Positions 42,757-51,717 of a DNA stretch of 64,000 nt are shown here, piece by piece. The stretch comes from an uncultured Sphingomonas sp. (GTDB lineage Bacteria; Pseudomonadota; Alphaproteobacteria; Sphingomonadales; Sphingomonadaceae), in assembly GCF_936927845.1 (NCBI RefSeq), contig NZ_CAKZHV010000058.1:124001-188000 (forward strand), in the 5' to 3' direction. Every line of letters begins with the position of its first letter. The first letter of the stretch is position 1. Both the position numbers and the translations under genes were made by a program. The notes under the pieces were generated by a model. It was not told where the DNA came from, did no database searches, and saw only the letters and a program-made list of their open reading frames with translations.

Positions 42757-43668
42757 TCAGCCGCCGTGGACCGGCGCGCCCCAGCCGCCCCAGACGTAGA
42801 TCGTGACGAACAGGAACAGCCACACCACGTCGACGAAATGCCAGTACCAGGCCGCCGCCTCGAACCCGAAATGCTGCTTCGGCGTGAAGTCGCCCTTGTA
42901 GGCGCGGATCAGGCACACGATCAGGAAGATCGTACCGACCAGCACGTGGAAACCGTGGAATCCCGTCGCCATGAAGAACGACGCACCGTAGTTGAGGCCC
43001 TTGAACGGGAACGGCGCGTGCATGTACTCATACGCCTGGATCGAGCTGAACAGCACGCCGAGCGCGACCGTCAGCCACAGGCCCTTCAACACGCCGTCGC
43101 GGTCGCCGACACCCAGCAGACCCCAGAAACCGCGCTTCACCCCGCCGCGCTGGTTGTGGATCAGCGCGTGGTGCGCCCAGGTGACGGTCGTGCCGCTGGT
43201 CAGCAGGATCAGCGTGTTGAGCAGCGGCAGCTCGAACGCGTTGATGACTTCCAGCCCCTTGGGCGGCCATTGCGCCGCGATCGCGGCCGCACCCTCGGCG
43301 GCGCGCTCGACCTGCCCGTCGACGAAGCTCATCGCGGTCGGGAACAGTGCGAAATCGAAGTACGCCCAGAACCAGCCGACGAAGAACATGACCTCCGAGG
43401 CGATGAACAGGATCATGCCGTAGCGGAAATGAAGCTGGACGACCGGGGTGTGATCGCCCGCATGCGCCTCGCGGATCACCTGATGCCACCAGCCCCACAT
43501 CGTGCCGAGCACGCCGGCCAGACCGATCAGGAACACCCAACCGCCGCCCACCGCGCTGTGCATGTACATGATGCCACCCGCGGCCATGACGAGCGCCATC
43601 ATCGATCCGATGAGCGGCCACGGGCTGGGTGGAAGGATATGGTAATCGTGGTTCTTCGCGCCGGCCAT
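42757..43668 (-). CDS. ctaE: Cytochrome c oxidase subunit III
   Basis: This 303-aa membrane subunit of the aa3-type oxidase has seven helices. Typical features are MAGAKNHDYHILPPSPWPL at the N-terminus, FIASEVMFFVGWFWAYF in helix III and FHGFHVLVGT. It ends AAWYWHFVDVVWLFLFVTIYVWG. The ATG at 43668 is preferred because AGGGGG lies directly against the upstream ATG at 43677. It follows cox11 by 34 bases. Confidence 0.96.
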   Translation of the reverse strand: MAGAKNHDYHILPPSPWPLIGSMMALVMAAGGIMYMHSAVGGGWVFLIGLAGVLGTMWGWWHQVIREAHAGDHTPVVQLHFRYGMILFIASEVMFFVGWFWAYFDFALFPTAMSFVDGQVERAAEGAAAIAAQWPPKGLEVINAFELPLLNTLILLTSGTTVTWAHHALIHNQRGGVKRGFWGLLGVGDRDGVLKGLWLTVALGVLFSSIQAYEYMHAPFPFKGLNYGASFFMATGFHGFHVLVGTIFLIVCLIRAYKGDFTPKQHFGFEAAAWYWHFVDVVWLFLFVTIYVWGGWGAPVHGG

Positions 43669-43702
43669 GCGTGGCATCCCCCTAAAGGCGTTTCTTCACG
43701 CT

Positions 43703-44248
43703 TTAACCCGCCGTTTTGGCAGAATCCACCGGGTAAAACGTGTAGGAGAGCGTGATCGTCTCGACATCCTTGGTGTCGGGATCGGTCAGGATCTTCGGGT
43801 CGACGAAGTAGATCACCGGCATCCGCTGCGTCTCGCCGGGTTTGAGCGTCTGCTGCGTGAAGCAGAAACACTGGATCTTGGTGAAATATTTGCCCGCCAC
43901 CGCCGGCGTCACGTTGTAGGTGGCAGTCCCCGTCACCGCTTGCGCGCCGCGGTTGGTCGCTTGAAAGAACGCCATGTCACGCGCGCCGATGTCGACTTCC
44001 TGCTCCTCCTGTTCGGGCGTGAAGCGCCACGGCAGCTTGGGGCTGGTGTTGGCGTCAAACGCGATCCGGATCGCGCGGTGAACGCCGCCCGGCGCCGCGA
44101 GCCCGCGGTTGGTGGTGCCGTTCAGCCCGGTTGCCTCGCAGAACAGGCGGTAGAGCGGCACGCTGGCGAAGGCGACACCGGTCATGAAACAGATGCCCAG
44201 CACCGCCAGCAGCGCGGTGCGCACCCGCCGGTCGAGCCGTCCGATCAC
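43703..44248 (-). CDS. ctaG: Cytochrome c oxidase assembly protein Cox11/CtaG
   Basis: This 181-aa copper chaperone delivers CuB to oxidase subunit I. It has one N-terminal membrane anchor (about 10-30), then a periplasmic immunoglobulin-like domain with the copper motif KIQCFCFTQQ (about 125-132) and YFVDP. The start is GTG and overlaps the stop of the 49-aa gene upstream (GTGA). Confidence 0.95.
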   Translation of the reverse strand: MIGRLDRRVRTALLAVLGICFMTGVAFASVPLYRLFCEATGLNGTTNRGLAAPGGVHRAIRIAFDANTSPKLPWRFTPEQEEQEVDIGARDMAFFQATNRGAQAVTGTATYNVTPAVAGKYFTKIQCFCFTQQTLKPGETQRMPVIYFVDPKILTDPDTKDVETITLSYTFYPVDSAKTAG

Positions 44249-44394
44249 TGCGCCATCCCCTCCCTGATCTTCGCGATGGTAATGAAGAAGGTCAGCACCA
44301 CGAAGGCGAGCAGCAGCACCGCGGTCACGATCGCGCGCGCCTTCTGCCGCCGCTGGATCAGCTCCTGTTCGTCACTCATGGGTTCATCCGTCAT
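44245..44394 (-). CDS. Small membrane protein between ctaB and cox11, 49 aa
   Basis: This 49-aa protein has an acidic N-terminus (MTDEPMSDEQELIQRRQKARA) and a single membrane helix (AIVTAVLLLAFVVLTFFITIAK). Its ATG overlaps the ctaB stop (ATGA) and its TGA overlaps the cox11 start (GTGA), so it is translated as part of the oxidase biogenesis operon. Similar tiny proteins occur at this place in other alphaproteobacteria and may assist oxidase assembly; that role is inferred. Confidence 0.8.
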   Translation of the reverse strand: MTDEPMSDEQELIQRRQKARAIVTAVLLLAFVVLTFFITIAKIREGMAQ

Positions 44395-45284
44395 GCAAGC
44401 CACCGATCGACGACCAGCGCGCCGAAGATCACGAAAAGATAGATGATCGAATAAGCGAACAACCGCTTCTCCGGCTTCATGCCGGGGGTGTTGCGCCCGA
44501 TCGTGACGCGTGCGGCGAGTGCGGCGAAGATCGCGGTCAGCGCGATCGACGCGACGCCGTAAAAGGCGCCGGTCAGCCCGAGCGGCCACGGCGCCACCGC
44601 CACCAGCGCCATCGGGATCGTGTACAGCCCGATCTGCCGCCGCGTCGCGCGCTCGCCCGCCACCACCGGCAGCATCGGCACCCCGGCCTTGGCGTAATCG
44701 GACTCGATGAACAGCGCGAGCGCCCAGAAATGCGGGGGCGTCCACAGGAACACGAGCGCGAACAACAGCACGGGTAGCACCGCGACCTCGCCCGTCGCCG
44801 CTGCCCAGCCGATCAACGGCGGAAACGCGCCCGCCGCGCCGCCGATGACGATGTTCTGCGGCGTGCGTCGCTTCAGCCACACGGTGTAGATCAGCACGTA
44901 GAACAGGATCGAGACGGTCAGGATCGCCGCGGCGGCCATGTTGACCGCCAATCCCATCAGGATGACCGAGAAAGCGGCGAGCCCGACGCCGAAATGAAGC
45001 GCCGACTGCCGGTCCATCCGCCCTGCGGGCAGCGGGCGCTTGGCGGTCCGCTTCATCACCGCGTCGAGGTCGGCTTCGTACCATTGGTTGAGCGCCCCCG
45101 CCGCGCCAGCGCCGAGCGCGATGCACAGGATCGCGGTAAAGGCGAGCACGGGCGCGATGCCGCGCGGCGCGGCCAGCATCCCGCACAATCCGGTGAAGAC
45201 GACCAGCGTCATCACCCGGGGCTTGGTCAGCGCCAGGAAGTCGCGCCAGTCGGCGGGCGGCAACAAGGGAGCGGCAGTGGTCAT
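44391..45284 (-). CDS. ctaB: Haem o synthase (protoheme IX farnesyltransferase)
   Basis: This 297-aa integral membrane prenyltransferase makes haem o, the precursor of haem a for the oxidase. The Asp-rich motif NQWYEADLDAVMKRTAKRPLP (about residues 66-86) is diagnostic, and about eight hydrophobic segments follow. It is the first gene of the ctaB, 49-aa, cox11, ctaE run. Confidence 0.96.
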   Translation of the reverse strand: MTTAAPLLPPADWRDFLALTKPRVMTLVVFTGLCGMLAAPRGIAPVLAFTAILCIALGAGAAGALNQWYEADLDAVMKRTAKRPLPAGRMDRQSALHFGVGLAAFSVILMGLAVNMAAAAILTVSILFYVLIYTVWLKRRTPQNIVIGGAAGAFPPLIGWAAATGEVAVLPVLLFALVFLWTPPHFWALALFIESDYAKAGVPMLPVVAGERATRRQIGLYTIPMALVAVAPWPLGLTGAFYGVASIALTAIFAALAARVTIGRNTPGMKPEKRLFAYSIIYLFVIFGALVVDRWLA

Positions 45285-45399
45285 CGCGAGCCCGCGGCTA
45301 TACCCGTCGCGGGCGCAGCGCGAAAGGCTCGCTTTTTCGTAGCCTAGTAGGGCGAGTCAACGCCGAGACCCCCTTCTTGAGGAGAGGGTGAGAGGAGAA

Positions 45400-46368
45400 T
45401 CAATCGGGCAGCCGCGCGAGCCAGTCGAGCAGCAGCCGGTTGACCTCGGCCGGTCGCTCCTGCTGCGTCCAATGCCCGACGCCGTCCAGGATATGTCCTT
45501 CGACCTTCGGCACGTGCGGGCGCATGACCGCGATCGGATCGGCCATCGCGCCAAAGCCGGTGGTCGCCGGGTCCTTGCTGCCGCCGATGAACAAGGCGGG
45601 TGCCTCGATCCGGCGGTCCGCGAACTGCTGCTGCCACGCCCAGTCGCGCTCGTGATTGCGATAACGGCTGAGCGGTCCGAAGAAGCCTGAGCGCTCGAAC
45701 TCGGCGACGTAATAATCGAGATCGGCGTCGCTCAGCCACGCGGGGAACGTGCCGGGATCGACCATCCCTTCCAGCAAGGTCGCGCCTGCCGGCTTGTCGG
45801 GCCACGTGCCCGGTGGCGCATCGCCCGAGATCGCGTAATAGAATTTGCGCAGGAAATCGCGCACGTCCGCCTCGGCCTCGCGTTCGGCCGGGCCGACGGC
45901 CGCGAACCATTCCTGGTAGAAGAAGCGTCCCTTGTCGGTGAAAGCGCGGCGGAACGTCTCGTTGAAGGGCCGCTTGGCGACGCCGACGAACGGCACCGAG
46001 AGCGCGGCGACCGCGCGGAACCGCTCGGGTCGCGACAGGATCGTGTTCCACACGATCGGCGCACCCCAGTCATGGCCGAGCAGGATCGCGGGCGCCCCTG
46101 GTTGCAGCGCGTCCGCCACGCCCGCGACATCGGCGGTCAGCGCTTCCATCGAATAGGCCGCCACCTCCGCCGGCTTGTCCGACCCGCCATAGCCGCGCAC
46201 GTCGATCGCCGCCGCGGTATAGCCCGCATCCGCCAGCACCGGCATCTGGTGGCGCCACGAATACCAGCTCTCGGGAAAGCCGTGGACCATGACGATCAGC
46301 GGACCCGACCCCTCCACCGCGACGCGCAACCGTGCCGCGCCCGTGTCGATCATGCAGAAGTCGGGCAT
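45400..46368 (-). CDS. Alpha/beta hydrolase, epoxide-hydrolase-like
   Basis: This 322-aa hydrolase has the oxyanion motif HGFPESWYSWRHQ, nucleophile Asp in LLGHDWGAPIVW (about residue 103) and a charge-relay His in GVGHWTQQE (about 299). The cap domain contains Tyr residues typical for epoxide hydrolases, so that reaction is likely but not proven. It lies between the L,D-transpeptidase gene and ctaB on the minus strand. AGGAGA precedes the ATG at 46368. Confidence 0.85.
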   Translation of the reverse strand: MPDFCMIDTGAARLRVAVEGSGPLIVMVHGFPESWYSWRHQMPVLADAGYTAAAIDVRGYGGSDKPAEVAAYSMEALTADVAGVADALQPGAPAILLGHDWGAPIVWNTILSRPERFRAVAALSVPFVGVAKRPFNETFRRAFTDKGRFFYQEWFAAVGPAEREAEADVRDFLRKFYYAISGDAPPGTWPDKPAGATLLEGMVDPGTFPAWLSDADLDYYVAEFERSGFFGPLSRYRNHERDWAWQQQFADRRIEAPALFIGGSKDPATTGFGAMADPIAVMRPHVPKVEGHILDGVGHWTQQERPAEVNRLLLDWLARLPD

Positions 46369-46486
46369 CACGCTCTCCTGCGATAAAGATCATCGTACCG
46401 GTACGCAGTGAAGCCGAGTTGCGTGCCGAGCGCCAGCACTGACGCGCGTGCATCGTTGTGCGCTCGCGCGCTGCCGGGCCGCCGCG

Positions 46487-47020
46487 TCAGTCGTACGCGG
46501 CGGGCAGCCAGTTGCGCGTCACCAGTACCTCGTCACCGACGCGGACGTTGCGGAACAGGATGCGCGCGAACGGCAGCGGCACGCCGATGCAGCCGTGCGT
46601 GACCCAGTCCCATTCGACCTTGCTGCCGTGGATCGCGACATAGCTGCGCGTCAGGCGCAGCGCGTACGGCATCGCCGCATCGTAGCTGCGCGAATATTTG
46701 TCGGCGTCTTTTTCCAGGATCGGAAAACGGCCGAGCGGGGTAGGGTTCTCGGGCGGACCTGCGACCGCGAACGAGCGGCCGATCTCGACCCCGCCGCGAT
46801 AGACGTAGAGCTGACGCCGCGCGACATCGACGACGATGTGGGTGGCACCGGCCGGGGCACCATCGTCGTCCCACACGTAATCGCCCGGCTCGAGCGCGTG
46901 GCCGACATCCAGGATCGTGTGAACCGCAGGATCGCCGCTACGATGCGGGATGCCGCGCGCGGCAGCGGCGGAGAGCGGCGCGGCGGCGATCAGCCAGGCG
47001 AGCAGGACGGCGCGGATCAT
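46487..47020 (-). CDS. L,D-transpeptidase family protein
   Basis: This 177-aa exported YkuD-domain protein has a signal peptide (MIRAVLLAWLIAAAPLSAAAA). The domain starts IVVDVARRQLYVYRGGVEIG, and the catalytic motif is IHGSKVEWDWVTHGCIGVPL with Cys at about residue 146. Such enzymes crosslink peptidoglycan 3-3 or attach proteins to it. A Tyr-rich N-terminal linker is the only other part. The longer open frame upstream is unlikely, as it begins inside the palindromic repeat. Confidence 0.9.
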   Translation of the reverse strand: MIRAVLLAWLIAAAPLSAAAARGIPHRSGDPAVHTILDVGHALEPGDYVWDDDGAPAGATHIVVDVARRQLYVYRGGVEIGRSFAVAGPPENPTPLGRFPILEKDADKYSRSYDAAMPYALRLTRSYVAIHGSKVEWDWVTHGCIGVPLPFARILFRNVRVGDEVLVTRNWLPAAYD

Positions 47021-47137
47021 GCGCGAAGATCGCGCGAGCGGCGGGCCCGTTCCAGTGGCGCTTTTGCCACGTCCCGTTGCGGCACGCTTCGCGCACGCGT
47101 TCACGAGCGCGGGTTCGGTGCGGCCTTCCATCGTCTC

Positions 47138-47221
47138 GTCACCCCGGACTCGATCCGGCGTCCCGCTGCTTTCCGCGATGGCGGTCAAGAAGCGGGATCC
47201 CGGGATCAAGTCCGGGATCAC
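47138..47221. repeat. Palindromic dispersed repeat, copy 2
   Basis: An 84-base relative of the repeats at 20028 and 60002. The outer arms are GTCACCCCGGACTCGATCCG and GGGATCAAGTCCGGGATCAC, with a GCGGGATCCCGGG inner arm. It lies upstream of the L,D-transpeptidase gene and downstream of ctaD and its terminator. Confidence 0.8.
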
Positions 47222-47230
47222 GGTAGCGCA

Positions 47231-47261
47231 TAAAAAACGCCCCGGCGTGGAAGCCGGGGCG
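47231..47261 (-). terminator. Rho-independent terminator of the ctaC-ctaD operon
   Basis: A perfect 9-bp stem (CGCCCCGGC/GCCGGGGCG) with loop GTGGAA is followed on the minus strand by TTTTTT. It lies 30 bases after the ctaD stop and should separate ctaCD from the L,D-transpeptidase gene. Confidence 0.85.
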
Positions 47262-47290
47262 CTCGAAGGTTGGTCGATCTATGCCGTCGA

Positions 47291-48958
47291 TCAGTCGATC
47301 TTGGGCAGCGTCTCGAACTGGTGGAACGGCGGTGGGCTCGACAGCGTCCACTCGAGCGTGGTCGCGCCTTCGCCCCAGGGATTGTCGGGGGCCTTCTTGC
47401 CCGCGATCAGCGACCAGACCACGTTGACGAAGAAGATCGCCATGCCTGCCGCCATGATCATGTAACCGATCGAGGCGACGTTGTTCCAGTGCGCGAAACC
47501 GTCCGGATAGTCCGGATAGCGACGCGGCATGCCCTGCAATCCTAAGAAGTGCATCGGGAAGAACATGATGTTCACGCCGACGAAGAATACCCAGAAGTGC
47601 GCCTGGCCGAGTGCCTCCGAGTACATCTTCCCCGACATCTTGGGGAACCAGTAGTAGAAGCCCGCGAACAGCGAGAACACGGCGCCGAGCGACAGCACGT
47701 AGTGGAAGTGCGCGACGACGTAATAGGTGTCCTGCATGTAATCGTCGACGCCGCCATTGGCGAGCACGACGCCCGTCACGCCACCGACCGTGAACATGAA
47801 GATGAACCCGATCGCCCACACCATCGGGGTCGGGAAGCGCAGGCTGCCGCCCCACATGGTCGCGATCCACGAGAAGATCTTGATGCCGGTCGGCACCGCG
47901 ATCACCATCGTCGCGGCGGTGAAGTACATCTTCACGTTCACCGACAGGCCGGTCGTGAACATGTGGTGCGCCCACACGACGAAACCGACCACGCCGATCG
48001 CGACCATGGCGTACGCCATGCCGAGATAGCCGAAGACGGGCTTGCGGCTGAACGTTGCGACGATGTGGCTGATGATGCCGAACCCCGGCAGGATCATGAT
48101 GTACACTTCGGGGTGGCCGAAGAACCAGAACAGGTGCTGGTACAGCACCGGATCACCGCCACCCGCCGGATCAAAGAAGGTCGTGCCGAAATTGCGGTCG
48201 GTCAGCAGCATCGTGATCGCGGCCGCGAGCACCGGCAGCGCCAGGAGCAGCAGGAACGCGGTCACGAGCATCGCCCAGGCAAACAGCGGCATCTTGTGCA
48301 GCGTCATGCCCGGGGCGCGCATGTTGAAGATCGTGGTGATGAAGTTGATCGCCCCCAGGATCGAGCTCGCGCCCGCCAGGTGGAGCGACAGGATCGCCAT
48401 GTCGACGCTCGGTCCCGGCTCACCGTAGGTGGAGAGCGGCGCATAGACGGTCCAGCCGGTACCCGCACCGCCGAAGAAGGGCGAGGCGAGCAGCAGGATG
48501 AACGCCGGCACCAGCAGCCAGAAGCTGACGTTGTTCATGCGCGGAAACGCCATGTCGGGCGCGCCGATCATGATGGGGACGAACCAGTTGCCGAACCCGC
48601 CGACCATCGCGGGCATGACCATGAAGAACACCATGATCAGGCCGTGCGCGGTCACCAGCACGTTCCACAGGTGAAGCGCCTGATCGAACGTCTGCGTCTG
48701 CCCACCGTGAAGCATCGCGACCCAGGTCGGCAGATACTGGATGCCCGGATGCGCCAGCTCGGCGCGCATCAGCCCCGAGATCGCGCCGCCGACGATGCCG
48801 GCCACGATCGCGAAGATCAGGTAGAGCGTGCCGATGTCCTTGTGGTTCGTTGACATGAACCACCGCGCGAAAAAGCCCGGCAGATGGTCGGCATGCGCGT
48901 CGTGATGATGCGCGTCGTGCGCCTGAAAGGCGGATGGATGGAGTGCGGTGTCAGTCAT
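47291..48958 (-). CDS. ctaD: Cytochrome c oxidase subunit I
   Basis: This 555-aa catalytic subunit of an aa3-type (A1 class) oxidase has twelve membrane helices. Haem and CuB ligands lie in VTAHGLIMVFFMVMPAM, the helix VI stretch FFGHPEVYIMILPGFG (with the D-channel Glu and the His-Tyr pair) and VWAHHMFTTGL. HFHYVLSLGA supplies the haem His ligands of helix X. It starts two bases after ctaC ends and is followed by a strong terminator. Confidence 0.97.
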   Translation of the reverse strand: MTDTALHPSAFQAHDAHHHDAHADHLPGFFARWFMSTNHKDIGTLYLIFAIVAGIVGGAISGLMRAELAHPGIQYLPTWVAMLHGGQTQTFDQALHLWNVLVTAHGLIMVFFMVMPAMVGGFGNWFVPIMIGAPDMAFPRMNNVSFWLLVPAFILLLASPFFGGAGTGWTVYAPLSTYGEPGPSVDMAILSLHLAGASSILGAINFITTIFNMRAPGMTLHKMPLFAWAMLVTAFLLLLALPVLAAAITMLLTDRNFGTTFFDPAGGGDPVLYQHLFWFFGHPEVYIMILPGFGIISHIVATFSRKPVFGYLGMAYAMVAIGVVGFVVWAHHMFTTGLSVNVKMYFTAATMVIAVPTGIKIFSWIATMWGGSLRFPTPMVWAIGFIFMFTVGGVTGVVLANGGVDDYMQDTYYVVAHFHYVLSLGAVFSLFAGFYYWFPKMSGKMYSEALGQAHFWVFFVGVNIMFFPMHFLGLQGMPRRYPDYPDGFAHWNNVASIGYMIMAAGMAIFFVNVVWSLIAGKKAPDNPWGEGATTLEWTLSSPPPFHQFETLPKID

Positions 48959-48960
48959 GG

Positions 48961-50169
48961 TCAGCGTCCAGCTTCGCCGACGCCACCGGGGTTACCGGTC
49001 GCGCCCTGCGGAATGACGGGGGGAGTGGCGGTGCCGTTCTCGGTCGGGCTGGTCAAATTGTCGACGATCGCCGCCTCGGACGCGACCGTTGCCGAATTGT
49101 CCGAGCCCGGCTGCGGGATCACCGCGTCGGACGGCTTGCCCGGCGTCGGCATCGTGCCGCCCTTGGCGCGGACCCAGGCGGCGAACTGCGCCGGCGACAC
49201 CGCCTCAACCGCGATCGGCATGTAAGCGTGACGCGCGCCGCACAGCTCGGAGCACTGGCCGAAATAAAGGCCGGGCTTGTCGATCGTGAAGCTCGTTTCG
49301 TTCAACCGGCCGGGGATCGCGTCCAGCTTGATCCAGAACGCGGGCATCGCCCAACTGTGGATCACGTCGTTGGCGGTGGTGATCAGCCGGATCGGCACGC
49401 CGACCGGCAGCACGACGCGGTTGTCGGTGGCGAGCAGGCGCGGGCCGTCGGCGTCGGTGCGATACCGCTCGCCCGCGGCCACGTCCTGCTTTTCCTTCAG
49501 CAGGTTGGCGGTGATCTCGATCCCGCCGTTGTCCGGGTATTGATAGCTCCAGAACCACTGGTTGCCGATTGCCTTCAACGTCACAGCACCAGCGGGTGCG
49601 GGCTTGAACTGCGCCTGCAGCAGCCCGATCGAGGGTACCGCGATCGCGACCAGGATCAGCACCGGCGCCAGCGTCCACACCACCTCGATGAACGTGTTGT
49701 GGCTGGTCTTCGACGGGATCGGATTGCGCGCCGCGCGGAAGCGCACCATGACCAGCACCAGCAGCGCCAGCACGAACAGCGACACGATCGTGATCAGCGG
49801 AAACAGGATGCGATCGTGAAACCAGTGCGCGCGCAGGCCGTTTTTTGTCACCTGCGGCTGGATGCGCATCAACCCGTCGGTCGGTTGACCGATCATCGGC
49901 TTGGCGCTCATCGTCGGCGCACCGTCCTGCGCCAGCTCGAGCGAGGCGGGCGCCTTCTGGTTGAGCACCGCAGGAGCCGCGGCGTTCAAATTGGGTGCGG
50001 CAGGATCGGCCGTGTTGGCGGGTTCAAGCGCGCTAGGCGCGCCCGGTTGCGCGGTCTTGATCTCGGGCGCGGCGGCCGGCGTCTGGGCATATGCGCCGCC
50101 CCCCGTGCCAAGTCCGAGGCCGGCGAGCGCGAGCCCGCCTGCCAAGATCATCGTCTTCAAGCGGTTCAT
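48961..50169 (-). CDS. ctaC: Cytochrome c oxidase subunit II
   Basis: This 402-aa subunit carries the CuA centre that accepts electrons from cytochrome c. The CuA motif is GQCSELCGARHAYM (about residues 320-333), with the upstream His in DVIHSWAMPAF. Two membrane helices lie at about 120-145 and 165-185. It is longer than usual. An Ala/Pro-rich segment lies between the signal peptide and the first helix (about 30-105), and a Pro/Gly/Asn-rich tail of about 50 residues follows the CuA domain. It has no haem motif. Confidence 0.95.
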   Translation of the reverse strand: MNRLKTMILAGGLALAGLGLGTGGGAYAQTPAAAPEIKTAQPGAPSALEPANTADPAAPNLNAAAPAVLNQKAPASLELAQDGAPTMSAKPMIGQPTDGLMRIQPQVTKNGLRAHWFHDRILFPLITIVSLFVLALLVLVMVRFRAARNPIPSKTSHNTFIEVVWTLAPVLILVAIAVPSIGLLQAQFKPAPAGAVTLKAIGNQWFWSYQYPDNGGIEITANLLKEKQDVAAGERYRTDADGPRLLATDNRVVLPVGVPIRLITTANDVIHSWAMPAFWIKLDAIPGRLNETSFTIDKPGLYFGQCSELCGARHAYMPIAVEAVSPAQFAAWVRAKGGTMPTPGKPSDAVIPQPGSDNSATVASEAAIVDNLTSPTENGTATPPVIPQGATGNPGGVGEAGR

Positions 50170-50377
50170 CGTGCTTCCATCACCCCTGCATCGCGGCACG
50201 GGAGCGCCCCCCCAGATACCTTGCGGGCATTCTCGCCCATTACCTCCGCCTATACGCGGCGCCCCCTTTTGCCTCAAGAGGGCGCGATTGCGCGAATTTT
50301 CGCAGCTTCCTTGCGTTGCGCCCGCCCCTTCGCACCCGTATCTGCGCCACCAGCAACAGGGACGGAGTGCGCGCGCG

Positions 50378-50962
50378 ATGACCGAGGACGAGGTACTGGC
50401 CGAGTTCCGCGCCGCCGACGCGCTGCTCGAAGGCCATTTCATCCTGTCGTCGGGTCTGCGCAGCCCGCGCTACCTGCAATGCGCGCGCGTGCTGATGGAC
50501 CCGCGCCGTGCCGCGCGGCTGTGCGAGGCGCTCGCCCGGACGATTCCGGCTGATCTGCGCGCCCGCATCTCGGCGGTGGTTGCGCCTGCGATGGGTGGGG
50601 TGATCGTCGGCTACGAAATGGCGCGCGCGCTGGGCGTCGAGGCGATGTTCGTCGAACGCCCGAGCGGGACGTTCGAGCTTCGCCGCGGGTTCCGGCTGGC
50701 CGAGGGGCAGGAGGTGCTGATGATGGAGGACGTCGTCACCACCGGCTTGTCGAGCCGCGAGGCGATCGCGGCGATCGAGGCGGCAGGCGGGCGGGTGATC
50801 GCGGGCGCGGCGCTGGTGGATCGCTCGAACGGTGCCGCCGACATCGGCGTGCCGTTCTTCCCGCTGCTCCGTCTCGACGTGCCGAGCTACGCCGCCGACG
50901 CGCTGCCGCCCGAATTGCAGGCGATCCCGGCGATCAAGCCCGGCAGCCGGGCGGCAGCCTGA
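50378..50962 (+). CDS. pyrE: Orotate phosphoribosyltransferase
   Basis: This 194-aa enzyme converts orotate and PRPP to OMP in pyrimidine synthesis. FILSSGLRSPRYLQCARVL fits the N-terminal orotate site. The PRPP loop VLMMEDVVTTGLSSREAI is at about residues 108-125. The ATG at 50378 is preferred, with GGACGGAG about 9 bases upstream. The 208-base gap to divergent ctaC should contain both promoters; I see no clear consensus in it. Confidence 0.95.
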   Translation: MTEDEVLAEFRAADALLEGHFILSSGLRSPRYLQCARVLMDPRRAARLCEALARTIPADLRARISAVVAPAMGGVIVGYEMARALGVEAMFVERPSGTFELRRGFRLAEGQEVLMMEDVVTTGLSSREAIAAIEAAGGRVIAGAALVDRSNGAADIGVPFFPLLRLDVPSYAADALPPELQAIPAIKPGSRAAA

Positions 50963-50963
50963 C

Positions 50964-51707
50964 ATGGCGCTGCCGCTGCGTCTGGGCGTCAACATCGACC
51001 ATGTCGCCACCGTGCGCAACGCGCGCGGCGGCGTGGTGCCCGATCCGGTCCGCGCCGCGCTGCTCGCCGCGTCGGCCGGCGCGGACGGGATCACCGCGCA
51101 CCTGCGCGAGGATCGCCGCCACATCACCGACGCCGACATCGCGCGGCTGGTCGGCCAACTCGCTGCGCTCGATCGCGCGATCCCGCTCAATCTCGAGATG
51201 GCGGCGACCGAGGAGATGCTGGGCATCGCGCTGCGCCACCGTCCGCACGCCGCGTGCATCGTGCCCGAAAAGCGCGAGGAGCGCACCACCGAGGGCGGGC
51301 TCGACGTGGCGGGGCAGCACGATGTCCTTGCCCCGATGGTGCGCGCGCTGCGCGAGGCAGGCGTACGCGTGTCGCTGTTCATCGAACCGTCGCCCGAACA
51401 GATCGCCGCGGCGGTGTCGCTCGGTGCGCCGGTGGTCGAGCTCCACACCGGTCGCTACGCCGACACCGAGGGCGAGGCGCGCGCCGGCGAGCTGCGCCGA
51501 TTAAGCGACGCCGCCGCGCTCGCCGCCAAGAACGGGATCGAGGTCCACGCCGGCCACGGGCTGACGTTCGACAACGTCCAGCCGATCGCCGCCATCCCTC
51601 AGGTGGTCGAGCTGAACATCGGCCATTTCCTGGTCGGCGAGGCGATCTTCGTCGGGCTGTACGAGAGTGTCCGGCGCATGAAGGCCGAGATGGCGGCCGC
51701 GCGATGA
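50964..51707 (+). CDS. pdxJ: Pyridoxine 5'-phosphate synthase PdxJ
   Basis: This 247-aa TIM-barrel enzyme condenses 3-amino-2-oxopropyl phosphate and 1-deoxyxylulose 5-phosphate to pyridoxine phosphate. Markers are GVNIDHVATVRNARGG, ITAHLREDRRHI, CIVPEKREERTTEGG and EVHAGHGLTFDNV. It begins one base after pyrE ends, so the two are co-transcribed. Confidence 0.97.
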   Translation: MALPLRLGVNIDHVATVRNARGGVVPDPVRAALLAASAGADGITAHLREDRRHITDADIARLVGQLAALDRAIPLNLEMAATEEMLGIALRHRPHAACIVPEKREERTTEGGLDVAGQHDVLAPMVRALREAGVRVSLFIEPSPEQIAAAVSLGAPVVELHTGRYADTEGEARAGELRRLSDAAALAAKNGIEVHAGHGLTFDNVQPIAAIPQVVELNIGHFLVGEAIFVGLYESVRRMKAEMAAAR

Positions 51708-51717
51708 GGACGCGCGC

